Assembly (NCBI RefSeq): GCF_004791025.1 | Contig: NZ_SRUO01000017.1 | Location: forward strand, 67,474 to 131,473 | Origin: Mesorhizobium sp. M4B.F.Ca.ET.203.01.1.1 | GTDB lineage: Bacteria; Pseudomonadota; Alphaproteobacteria; Rhizobiales; Rhizobiaceae | Direction of reading: 5' to 3' | Length of the DNA stretch: 64,000 nucleotides | Shown here: positions 52,598 to 60,689 of the stretch, one piece after another | Position numbering within the stretch: the first letter of the stretch is position 1 | Layout: the number at the start of each line of letters is the position of its first letter | The notes under the pieces: model-generated | Databases searched by the model: none | What the model was told of the DNA's origin: nothing | Seen by the model: the letters and a program-made list of their open reading frames with translations, nothing else | Program-made: the position numbers and the translations under genes

Positions 52598-53353
52598 ATG
52601 GACTGCTCAATAAAAGGTTTTCCACCATATGGCTTTTCGATTGTTCTCAAATTCGGCGGGAGCATCATGCGTGATCTTGCCGTGTGTAAGCTCGCACTGG
52701 CTGAACTTGAGCGTCTCGCCGATAAGGGCCATCGAATCCTACTTGTTCCAGGCGGCGGCATCCCGGACAAAGCAATTGAGGCGATTGATGCAGCCGAGCG
52801 ATTAGATCCGTGTACCGCGCATCATGCGTGTGCTCTAGCACAGGACCAAACGGGGTATTTGCTTGCGGATGCCGCCTTCTCTTCCAAACTAGTTCCATCG
52901 GCCAGCCTAGGCGAATGCCGAACTCTCGCGAGACTTGGGAAGATTCCAGTGCTGCTGCCTTCCCGTTTGCTGTTTGCGGCTGACCCAGTGGAATGGAGTT
53001 GGGACGTCACATCCGACGCCGTTGCCGCGTGGATCGCTTGGTTAACTGGGGCACCACAGCTGGTGATTTTGACAGATGTCGATGGCGTGTATCGCGGTGG
53101 AGCAACCGACGATCCCGCTGCACTTATAGAGCAGATCGCTGCTCAAGATCTTGTCCTTCTCGGCCACACCTCGATTGACGCCTGCGCGGTCGAATTCATG
53201 GCGAAGAAAAGCCTTCCCGGCGTTGTGATTAATGCCCGTCATCCCGCTCGTCTCGCCGATTGGCTGGAAGGGAGACGCGTTAGAGCGACTAGGATCACCG
53301 TCGCGAGCAGGAAGGCCCATATCACAAGCGACCCTTTGGGGGGGGCGGCATGA
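52598..53353 (+). CDS. Amino-acid-kinase-fold small-molecule kinase (MfnE-like)
   Basis: 251 aa. AAK signatures: VLKFGGSIMRD (16-26), LLVPGGGIPDKAIEAI (48-63), SWDVTSDAVAAWIAWLTGA (134-152) and LVILTDVDGVYRGG (155-168). The WDVTSD segment recalls MfnE, the kinase of methanofuran biosynthesis, and other small AAK kinases that phosphorylate alcohols or phosphates. Acetylglutamate-, aspartate- and uridylate-kinase-specific motifs are absent. The start is 18 bp after the aminotransferase stop; the stop overlaps the next gene (ATGATG). Confidence 0.82.
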   Translation: MDCSIKGFPPYGFSIVLKFGGSIMRDLAVCKLALAELERLADKGHRILLVPGGGIPDKAIEAIDAAERLDPCTAHHACALAQDQTGYLLADAAFSSKLVPSASLGECRTLARLGKIPVLLPSRLLFAADPVEWSWDVTSDAVAAWIAWLTGAPQLVILTDVDGVYRGGATDDPAALIEQIAAQDLVLLGHTSIDACAVEFMAKKSLPGVVINARHPARLADWLEGRRVRATRITVASRKAHITSDPLGGAA

Positions 53354-54180
53354 TGTCATCCACGGCGCTGATAGTGTATGGCCCGGAAGTCGCGCGCTCT
53401 GGCCTAACCTCGCTGCTCGACGAATTTATTCGCCGGCGAACCGGTTTGGAACTCTCGGAACGGTTCTTTTCGATTCATAGTCGCAAATCCATTGATGCGT
53501 TTTATACCCTTACCTGTTCCACCGGCGGGAAGCATTGGCCATTGGTGCTGGACTTATTCGACATGCGTCCGGTTTGCGCCACGATCTGGAGCGGACCTAA
53601 TGCGCTGCACTTGTCGCAAAAACTGAAGGGTAACACACAGCCGGCCCAGGCTTTATCCGGCACCGTACGTAGTCTCTTTTTCTGCGATAATCCCGTGACG
53701 AACCTCCTTCATGTGAGCGATAGTCATCAAGTAATGGATGCTGAGCTGAGAATACTTAGGTGCCGGTCGTTGGGCGACGAAGCGACTGCTTGGATTTCTC
53801 TCGATTCCGGCTATATTGCCCATTCATCTTTCCAAATGTTGCTAAACGTTCTCGGCGACAGGGGAGCTGCGCCGATGCCGGACAATCGGAGTGATGGTAG
53901 CGCGTTTGCCCACGCAAGATTCTGTTACGACAGAGCACTCCTAACCGCAGCAAAGTCGGGCCTAACGACAGCCGTCCAGCGGTATTTCCAGGGGGATCGA
54001 GCCGGTCTAGAAGGCCTCTTCCGGTATGCACCCCTCCGCTCATCTTGGGACCGCCTCATTCTTGAGGCCGGTCTGTTTTCAATGCCTCTTTGGAATTGCT
54101 TACTGAAGCGAACCGTTGATGCCGTCGAGCCGGGAAAACAACCAGGCATGGCACCGCGCCGGAAGGCCGGAGAACAATGA
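53350..54180 (+). CDS. Nucleoside-diphosphate-kinase-like protein with extra C-terminal domain
   Basis: 276 aa. Residues 5-130 follow the NDK fold: TALIVYGPEVARSGLTSLLDEFIRR; PVCATIWSGPNALHLSQKLKGNTQPAQALSGTVRS (NDK: GPVVAMVWEG...TNP...PGTIRG); NPVTNLLHVSDSHQVMDAEL, with His121 at the phosphohistidine position (NxxHGSDS). The N-terminal KPD is replaced by YGPE, so nucleotide handling probably differs. The last 140 residues (AFAHARFCYDRALLTAAKSG, RYAPLRSSWDRLILEAG) are not recognised. Placed directly after an AAK kinase, it may add a second phosphate to the same metabolite or nucleotide (inference). Confidence 0.65.
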   Translation: MMSSTALIVYGPEVARSGLTSLLDEFIRRRTGLELSERFFSIHSRKSIDAFYTLTCSTGGKHWPLVLDLFDMRPVCATIWSGPNALHLSQKLKGNTQPAQALSGTVRSLFFCDNPVTNLLHVSDSHQVMDAELRILRCRSLGDEATAWISLDSGYIAHSSFQMLLNVLGDRGAAPMPDNRSDGSAFAHARFCYDRALLTAAKSGLTTAVQRYFQGDRAGLEGLFRYAPLRSSWDRLILEAGLFSMPLWNCLLKRTVDAVEPGKQPGMAPRRKAGEQ

Positions 54181-54857
54181 GCGAACTTGATCGTATCAGG
54201 ACAACGCTTCGGACAAGTCAACAAGCCACTTTCCCGCGTCAGATGCAGGCATTCGGACTGGATCTGGTCGTACAGGAAGGGGTTTTTCCTCCAGAGCACT
54301 TCCAGAGTTGGCGTTGGATTAGCGAGAATTTTCCCCCATTCGACGGAAAGACCGTCTTAGAAATCGGCTGCGGTTTCGGTCTTCCCGGCCTTCTGTTGGC
54401 AAAGACTGGCGCGCTGTCGTTGCTGACTTGTGACATCAATCCGAGGGCCGTCGCGAACACGTTGGAGAATGCTGCAAGAAACGGCATTAGTAACGTCGAG
54501 GTCATCGCAAGCGATATATTTAACAATGTTCCACCTGGCAGAAGGTTCGACATCATATTTTGGAACTACCCGTCGAGCTACGCTCCAGAAGATTACGAGT
54601 TTGTCCACGACCTCGAAGGTGGTGCGATCGATCCAGGGTACAACTTGCTCGAGAGATTTCTTTCAGATGGCCCAAGGTTCCTTACGGAATCAGGTCGTAT
54701 CGTTCTTGGGTTCGGCACTAATGCCCGTGACGACCTTCTTGAAAAGATTGCGGGTTCAAATGATCTCACATCTGTGCTTCTGCGAGCCGGGACCTATCCC
54801 GACGTCAAAGTAACTTACAGGCTGTTCTCAATATCAAAGAAGGCCACAAGCGCATGA
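54177..54857 (+). CDS. Class I SAM-dependent methyltransferase (HemK/PrmA-like)
   Basis: 226 aa. Motif I VLEIGCGFGLPGLLLAKTG (60-78), motif II Asp86 in LLTCDINPRAVANTLENAARNG, SDIFNNV (112-118), and motif IV as FDIIFWNYPSSY (124-135). The NYP variant of NPPY suggests N- or O-methylation of a small molecule. An N-terminal helix (FPRQMQAFGLDLVVQEGVFPPEHF) resembles the cap of MTS/HemK-type enzymes. It overlaps neighbours by ATGA on both sides, so it is translated with them. Confidence 0.85.
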   Translation: MSELDRIRTTLRTSQQATFPRQMQAFGLDLVVQEGVFPPEHFQSWRWISENFPPFDGKTVLEIGCGFGLPGLLLAKTGALSLLTCDINPRAVANTLENAARNGISNVEVIASDIFNNVPPGRRFDIIFWNYPSSYAPEDYEFVHDLEGGAIDPGYNLLERFLSDGPRFLTESGRIVLGFGTNARDDLLEKIAGSNDLTSVLLRAGTYPDVKVTYRLFSISKKATSA

Positions 54858-55393
54858 TGCCCGAGCTGATGCGCATTGCGTTGGTCGCCATTTCGCGCAA
54901 TCGGAGCAAAGATAGCTGGGTAGCGGGCAGTAGCGTCCTTTCGCAGTTCATCCAGCGTGCGCCGAACGACATTGACATTCATCATGTCAATTTGGCCGCA
55001 TTCAATCAGGCTGTGGATAAGGATACCAGGGCTCTGGCGGACGCGGGGTTCTCCATTGCCACATCGCGACCTGCCGACGCGGAGCTGGAGATCGTATTCT
55101 TGAGATCGAACGGGACCCTGGCGATAAATTGGGTTCTCGAACAGGAACGACCGACGGCGTTAATCAACGATCCGCTTTTTGGGACAAGGGCGAGTTTCGC
55201 GGACGTCATCGCGCGAAAGGTCGAGATGCACCTGGAGAACCACCATTCGAAGCACAGGGATGATCTCCTTGCACTCCTGGAGCATTCCGCCTCAATCTCG
55301 GCCGAAATGAGTCTGGACCAATTGGTTGGTAGCATCTCCGCGCTAGACCTCGCGAAATACGTCAATACCAACCTTCGTGGCAGCACGCGATAG
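54854..55393 (+). CDS. Nucleotidyltransferase-fold protein, last gene of the operon
   Basis: 179 aa. VAGSSVLSQFIQRAPNDIDIHH (23-44) shows the GS ... DxD pattern of the polymerase-beta nucleotidyltransferase fold, spaced as in AbiEii/MNT proteins. The rest is helical (DVIARKVEMHLENHHSKHRDDLLALLEH), which also resembles AbiEii-like proteins. In a biosynthetic operon it might attach a nucleotide to the product; alternatively it is a toxin-like or immunity protein. The start ATGATG overlaps the methyltransferase stop. Confidence 0.65.
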   Translation: MMPELMRIALVAISRNRSKDSWVAGSSVLSQFIQRAPNDIDIHHVNLAAFNQAVDKDTRALADAGFSIATSRPADAELEIVFLRSNGTLAINWVLEQERPTALINDPLFGTRASFADVIARKVEMHLENHHSKHRDDLLALLEHSASISAEMSLDQLVGSISALDLAKYVNTNLRGSTR

Positions 55394-55971
55394 ATGTCAG
55401 CCCCCAATCTCCCAGGAATTCCCGAACACCGTGGCAAACGTAGAAGTGGACATGGAAGAAGCTCGACCTGGTCCACCGATCTGTCGACCGGCAAAAGGAG
55501 CCGCTGACTTGCTGTCGGTGAAGAAGGAAGCTAGGATCTTGCCTGCCTTCCTGCGTCCCACGCTGCTGCGGCCGACCCATGCCCTCTCGAGGCCCTCCAG
55601 CGCCACTCAGTCGGCGAGCGCGCCGTCGAACCTTGCGCATGGACCGCCTAGGTCACGGAGTCGACCTGGTGCTGCAGCCTTGCCCAACGACGAGGAACCT
55701 GCCTTGTCCTCCGGTTTGATCCCGGTGTAGTAGTTCGTCAGCTTCTCAATTGTTGAAGCTTCCCCTATGATCACCAAACACCCGCGCGCCGTGGCAAGAG
55801 GGTTGCTCGGTGAGTTCGTCGTTTCCATGTAACAAGCACGCAGTACGCACAGTCGAAAGTGCGGTTCAAGTTTATCGCTTCAATGGCTCGTGCACGCGAG
55901 CACGCGCGACGAAGACCGAGGTGGGATCCGGAAATAACCTCGGAACTGCCCGAATTGGCCTTGGTGGGGAT
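55394..55971. other. Unassigned region after the operon
   Basis: About 580 bases. The minus-strand frame 55607-55828 (ARGCLVIIGEASTIEKLTNYYTG) and overlapping frames have no recognised domain. No terminator with a T-run follows the operon. Confidence 0.35.
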
Positions 55972-56787
55972 TCAGACTTCCGCCATCTGCAGACACTGGC
56001 AAAGATATTCGCTCAGCAACACCAGAGGCGGCACGTGCATCGCCGACCCGGCCTGTGGCCAAGCCTCAGCCGAGGTAAACAATACCACCTCGTCCGCAGT
56101 CCGGGCGATCGGGCAGTCAACGCGGGTCGTAATGGCAATCGTGTATGCTCCGGTTTCGCGCGCAATAGCCAGAAAATCCTTGGTTTCCACAGTGTGGCCA
56201 CGCGACGAAATGCCAATGGCGAGGCTCAACGAGCCAAGCCCTCGCGCGAGAGCGTGAGACACGGTGGCGGACCCCGAGCAATGTGCGGGGAAACCTAGGC
56301 AGATCAGTCGCATGGCCAGAATATCAGCGCAGACGGATGACGGCCCCGTGCCGAACAGTTCGACGCATCGGGCCGCTCGGATGCGGTTGGCAAACCCACT
56401 AATTTGAAGGTCGTCAAAACCACGAGCGGACACGGAAATTGAGTTTTGTAAAGCAGAACTGAGGATGGCGATCCGAGGAGCTGTGTCTACAGCTTCTGAT
56501 GGCGCGCGTTCAGCCAGTTCGCCGCTCAACTTCCGCCGCTCAATTTCGCCGCTGAGCGCAATCTTAAACTCGCGAAATCCCGCGAGTCCCAAGGTTCGGC
56601 AAAATCTTACAATTGAAGCAGAACCGGTAGCGGTGTTGCGCGCAAGGTCGGCAATGGACAGCGCCAGAACAGCCTCGGGGTCTTGTGCAACATACAGAGC
56701 TATACGTGCGAGCGCATTCGGAGCCGTGTTAATTGCATCATAGATGATGTCTAGCAGCAATTTCTGTGTATGTCGGGGCTTCCGCAT
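55972..56787 (-). CDS. RpiR-family regulator 3
   Basis: 271 aa from ATG 56787 (open to 56838). HTH_6: DAINTAPNALARIALYVAQDPEAVLALSIADLARNTATGSASIVRFCRTLGLAGFREFKIALSGE. SIS: CVELFGTGPSSVCADILAMRLICLG and LAIGISSRGHTVETKDFLAIARETGAYTIAIT. It has the same architecture as RpiR 1 and 2 but is distinct in sequence. No sugar genes adjoin it; it may regulate the sulfotransferase across the divergent gap or act on the earlier cluster. Confidence 0.92.
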   Translation of the reverse strand: MRKPRHTQKLLLDIIYDAINTAPNALARIALYVAQDPEAVLALSIADLARNTATGSASIVRFCRTLGLAGFREFKIALSGEIERRKLSGELAERAPSEAVDTAPRIAILSSALQNSISVSARGFDDLQISGFANRIRAARCVELFGTGPSSVCADILAMRLICLGFPAHCSGSATVSHALARGLGSLSLAIGISSRGHTVETKDFLAIARETGAYTIAITTRVDCPIARTADEVVLFTSAEAWPQAGSAMHVPPLVLLSEYLCQCLQMAEV

Positions 56788-57488
56788 GTGTCTTAGTGTT
56801 CGTTCCAAGCTGGCAGTCGACCCGCGAAGGCCTAGCAAAGCCCTGCATATTCGAGTCTCGCTGACGGTTCACTGACGCAGATCATAGACAAGGTCGATAT
56901 CGGATTCCGGCTGCCGCTCCGTTCGCGCCCATGTCTCGGCAGTCGGGGCAATGGACGCGAGGGCATGCGCTCGGCCGCTCGCGAGGCGGTCTTGCGAGTG
57001 GCCTCGTTTAACGACGTCTCCTGGCCCGATGCTGTCAATGGAGCTTGCTTTACTGGCTGCGCATGCGCCGCGCAAACCGTGGTGTCCTCGTCGTCAGGGC
57101 AGTGGGGACGACTGCACGGCAACGCAAGCGGTGCCGTCTGGGAAAATATATTCATTAGTATATTGGCGACATAACCAATCTTACTTGCATTCTTCTATGA
57201 TTAGGTTCATCGTCCGATCGAAAACGGGGGCATGACAAGGTGACTACATCTCTAGGGAACGCCGACGTGGCGTTTGGTAAATAGCTCATCTCAGCAAGTT
57301 GGCCACGAGCTTGCCGATGCCACCCGTACTAGCGGTTCGTCTCGCGGCTAGCGCATGCGACGGGCTTTACTTCTCTGGTACGGCAACAGAGGGCGCGACT
57401 GCTTGGGGTCAAGCTGGTCAGGAACTTGTCCTGTCGCGCATTGGCTCCGGCTGTTTAAAAAAGCCGCTGCAACAGTGAGGAAACCACA
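56788..57488. promoter_or_regulatory. Divergent intergenic region RpiR 3 / sulfotransferase
   Basis: About 700 bases, no gene supported. An AT-rich patch at 57139-57180 (AAAATATATTCATTAGTATATTGG) is the likely promoter zone. GAGGAAA before ATG 57489 is the ribosome binding site. I looked for a nod box because sulfotransferases can be nodulation genes; the partial likeness (ATAACCAATC at 57170) is too weak to call. Confidence 0.45.
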
Positions 57489-58355
57489 ATGTTTCACCCG
57501 CTTCCAGAAGAGCTGCGCGATATCGCGGGTCAACCCTTTCCACTTTATCCCTGCTCGAATGAATCTTGGTCAATCAAGCCGACGGCCGGCCGCTCAAGCT
57601 CGCGGGTTATGATATGTTCCATTCCGAAGGCGGGCACCCACCTATATGCCCGTCTGCTTGGACTGCTCGGGCTTGTACAGTCCGATGTGTTCTTTAATAA
57701 AGACTATCTTGGAGACTTCCGCTTTGTGGATGTCGAGCGAGCTCGCTTCACTCATTCCGAAAATATTCTATGGATACCGATCGAGATATCCTCGCGCTTT
57801 ATTCAGCCCGGTCAGTTTGGCTATGGGCATCTACCGTGCGACATCGGCACTCGCCATTGTTTAGCGGATTTCAAGATCGTCTTTCTTTCGCGCGAAATGC
57901 GTGCGGCAATTGTGTCGCAGATGCGATATGTAGGTGACAGCGATTGGTGCCCGCCTGAGAGGGCTGAGATTACGTGGCGCAATGAGCCGGACGGACCTGA
58001 CAAAATGCTGAAGTACTTCGATGAGATCGCGCCTTTCATTTTCAATGATCGCTGCCATCCAGTGGCACCGTGGGCGGATCAGGAGAATGTTCTTGGATTG
58101 AGCTATGAGCAGATCATAGGCGACCAAGGACGCGAAGTTCAGCTCGAGACCATTCGCAGAATTGTAGAGTTTTGCGAGATCGAGCGGCCGCCGCAGCCTG
58201 AGCTGATCTTAAACCAGCTAATCGGACAGCAGACCTTCACCCTGTCCAGCGGGCGAACTTCGTGGGAGGCTTGCTGGAATGCCGAGATCGAGGCGCGGTT
58301 TACCGCGCTGGGAGGGACGAGACTCAACGAGCGATTCGGATTTGGTTCGAGATAG
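57489..58355 (+). CDS. PAPS-dependent sulfotransferase-like protein
   Basis: 288 aa. The 5'-phosphosulfate loop is ICSIPKAGTHLYARLLGLLGL (PKAGT, 46-50). The 3'-phosphate-binding region is FKIVFLSREMRAAIVSQMRY, with Arg and Ser at the expected places, and ENVLGLSYEQIIGDQG is the usual LRYEDL-like strand. It would transfer sulfate from PAPS to a sugar or lipid. It is not obviously NodH or NoeE. Together with the sulfatase at 36978, the region can handle sulfated compounds in both directions (inference). Confidence 0.75.
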   Translation: MFHPLPEELRDIAGQPFPLYPCSNESWSIKPTAGRSSSRVMICSIPKAGTHLYARLLGLLGLVQSDVFFNKDYLGDFRFVDVERARFTHSENILWIPIEISSRFIQPGQFGYGHLPCDIGTRHCLADFKIVFLSREMRAAIVSQMRYVGDSDWCPPERAEITWRNEPDGPDKMLKYFDEIAPFIFNDRCHPVAPWADQENVLGLSYEQIIGDQGREVQLETIRRIVEFCEIERPPQPELILNQLIGQQTFTLSSGRTSWEACWNAEIEARFTALGGTRLNERFGFGSR

Positions 58356-58957
58356 ATTTCAGGCTGTCGCAGAGCCCGGCGATGGCAGGTACGCTCGGAG
58401 CCGCTCGCCGGACGTTTATGCGAGCGATATTCTGGAAAGGCGCGCTGACCACTGCCCACCTGCCGCCCGCGCAATCACTTCCTGAAGTGCCGACATCGCG
58501 ATTGGCGCGGGGCTTGCAAGGACCCTTGGTGCAACGTTCGACCGGAGCGCAGCGACGGGAGATGCCCGGGAGGGAGGAACCTGCCTCGATCCGGTTAGGA
58601 GACAAGAATTGTTGAATATAATCCCGCACACCGCAGCGCGAGTCCCGCGCGCCCTAAGCCCTCTTATCCCAGCTTTACGTGCAGGTGTTTGCTGCAGTCA
58701 CGCTCAGCCATCGCACTCGGCCGCCTGAAGCCGCTCGGCGAACGGCGACCGCGGGGGCAGTTCGCACGCACACAGCGCCGCTCACGGATGGGTCGGCTGT
58801 TGGGCCCAGCCATCCCACCGCATCTCTTCGAATAGCACGAGCCCCTTGACCTCCCGTCATCCGCGAACAGCGGGTGAGGCATTAAAGCGGTGCCCCCTTT
58901 GACGTCAAAAGGCCAGCCGTTGCCGCCCTGCCGTTCACTGTTAATTGGAGCCTAACC
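58356..58957. other. Unassigned region
   Basis: About 600 bases with overlapping frames of 60-117 codons on both strands and no recognised domain. GGAG at about 58948 precedes the ATG of the DsbA-like gene. Confidence 0.35.
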
Positions 58958-59945
58958 ATGCCTTACGCCAAAAGCCGGCCGTATCGCTCTTTCAGCCCTA
59001 GCCCTGCTTTTTTTCGGGCTGGCGACGCAATATGGTCCAGTTGCCAAAGACTACGTGCGCCAGCATGAAAACCATAGCCGGCTCGTCGCGTTTTGGCGGA
59101 AGCTCATTCCAGAGCGGCGCGACGCACTCTTAAACGACGCCGCTGCGCCAACTGCTGGCAACCCGAATGGCGACGTCCCTCTCGTCTTATTTTTGGACTA
59201 CAACTGCCCGCGGTGCCGGGCGGAAGACCGTACAATCCAGCAAGCCCTCAAGCATGATCCCATGCTGAAGGTTGTCTACAAACATTGTCCGGGCAAGAGA
59301 CCGGGTTCCAAATTTGCCGCACTGGCGGCGCTCGCCTCCAGCAAACAGGGAAAATATGAGGCGTTCCATCACGCCCTTATGGCTGCTCGCGGCCAGCTCA
59401 GCCAATTCGACATCTTGACTATCGCACGACACGTTGGCCTCGAGGTTGAGCAGCTCAAGCGGGACATGGAAGACCGCGCCATCGAAAACGTCCTCGAGCG
59501 CAATTGCGCGCTCGCCAAGGAGCTGTACATCAACGTCACGCCGGCGTTGGTTCTCGGCGACGAAGTGATTTCAGGTGTGCTCAAGATTCACACGCTGGAA
59601 CGCTTCATCGCCAAAGAGCGGGAAGAAGCTAAGCGTCGTGCCGGATCACAACTTCGGCATTTTGACAGCGTGGCGGCCGGTGCGATCCCGTTCTTTGGCC
59701 ACGAGTGCCGCTTCTCGCGCCGGGCCAAATCTCTTATATGGCCCGGCAACGCGGTGCTAGCGTGCAAAGTCCTGCATTCAGCTCGCTTTCCTCAACTTGG
59801 CCGAACGCGATCGCACAGCTCGGGATCTATTCAGCCGGTCCTGGTGTTTCCGTTCCGCCATCGGCGTCTTTCACCGAAGCCTCGCCAGAAGATAGGCGGG
59901 AGGCGCGCCGACGCCTGCTTCAGATCGCGGCCGGCGCGACGATGA
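58958..59945 (+). pseudogene. DsbA-family thioredoxin with N-terminal frameshift
   Basis: The well-placed ATG 58958 (GGAG upstream) begins MPYAK, but an A-run at 58970-58973 puts the next part out of frame. Removing one A gives MPYAKAGRIALSALALLFFGLATQYGPVAKDYV, a membrane anchor joined to the thioredoxin domain. The open frame from GTG 59055 has VPLVLFLDYNCPRCRAED (CPRC active site), VVYKHCPG, HHALMAARGQL and NVTPALVLGDEVISGVLKIHTLERFI with the cis-Pro. As it stands the protein lacks its export signal. Residues after about 195 (from 59640) are not part of the family, so the 3' end is also altered. Confidence 0.7.
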
Positions 59946-60689
59946 TCGTCATGGGCTCTCGCCCCCCTGGGGTGATCGTACAAGTCCCGATTGTCAGAAG
60001 AATCTGTTGACGTGGACGCCTCGGCGCCAAGCTCGCGCCACCTGTCGACAGCGCGGCCCTTGGCGTGTTGGATAAAGCCGCAAAGCGGTTGCAAGAAATC
60101 CCGTTCGGATTGACGAAAATGACGGTGGCCGCACCCATGCACCTCGATCATGCCATTCAAGGCCGAGGCTCTGGTCGAGGTCACCTCATTGAGGATGACG
60201 GCGGCCGGAATTGCCTGGATCAAGCAGCCAACCGTGGTGCGCGACACCTCATTTATTGAATTGAGGGTGGCGCCGGTGTTCCGGCATTGAAGTCCTGATA
60301 TCAATTGTGCGACAGGCTGCCTCATCGAACCGCTGGCGGAGGCAAGCGTGGGCTGCAGCACCAGATCACAGGCATGCCGCCAGCGAGGCCATCCCATGTG
60401 CTTAATGGCCATGCCGCCAAGATCGAATTCGCTACCCGCATGAAACCTTGGTGTGGTGGAGGTGTTGAGAGGCACCTGCGCTAGGCTGGCGAACGGTTAG
60501 AAGCGGGCAAAACCCGTAGCTCAGCTCATAGCCCGCCTAAACAAAGGCGGGCATCGTAGAAGGCCGCAGTCCTTCGGACTTAGGTCCAAAAGAGCGGCCC
60601 AGGTGATTTCGCAAGCCGGGCGGGGGTTTGCGCCGTTCGCATCAAGAGCTGTCCGCCCGGCCAATTCTGTCCCTCACATAAGCTGGCGG
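59946..60689. other. Unassigned region with hairpins
   Basis: No protein is recognised. The longest frame (minus, 59831-60475, 214 codons) has no domain and an Arg/Ser-rich second half, typical of an antisense shadow. The structured element at 60531-60599 is listed separately. Confidence 0.35.
60531..60599. repeat. Paired hairpin structure
   Basis: GCCCGCCT-aaacaa-AGGCGGGC (60531-60552) is a perfect 8-bp stem. Next to it GGCCGC (60562-60567) pairs with GCGGCC (60594-60599) and encloses AGTCC-TTC-GGACT (60568-60580). It lies about 90 bases past the stop of the minus-strand TlpA-TPR gene, so it may end or protect that transcript. The nested shape could also be a structured RNA or a palindromic repeat family. 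Confidence 0.5.

Noticed and set aside
55607..55828. 73-codon minus-strand frame containing ARGCLVIIGEASTIEKL
   Set aside because: Short, no start signal, no recognisable family; may be the tail of something lost.
57139..57230. Possible nod box before the sulfotransferase
   Set aside because: Only a partial likeness (ATAACCAATC, ATCGAAAAC) in the wrong order and spacing compared with the roughly 47-bp consensus.
59831..60475. 214-codon minus-strand frame
   Set aside because: No recognisable domain, atypical composition in the second half, and no ribosome binding site.
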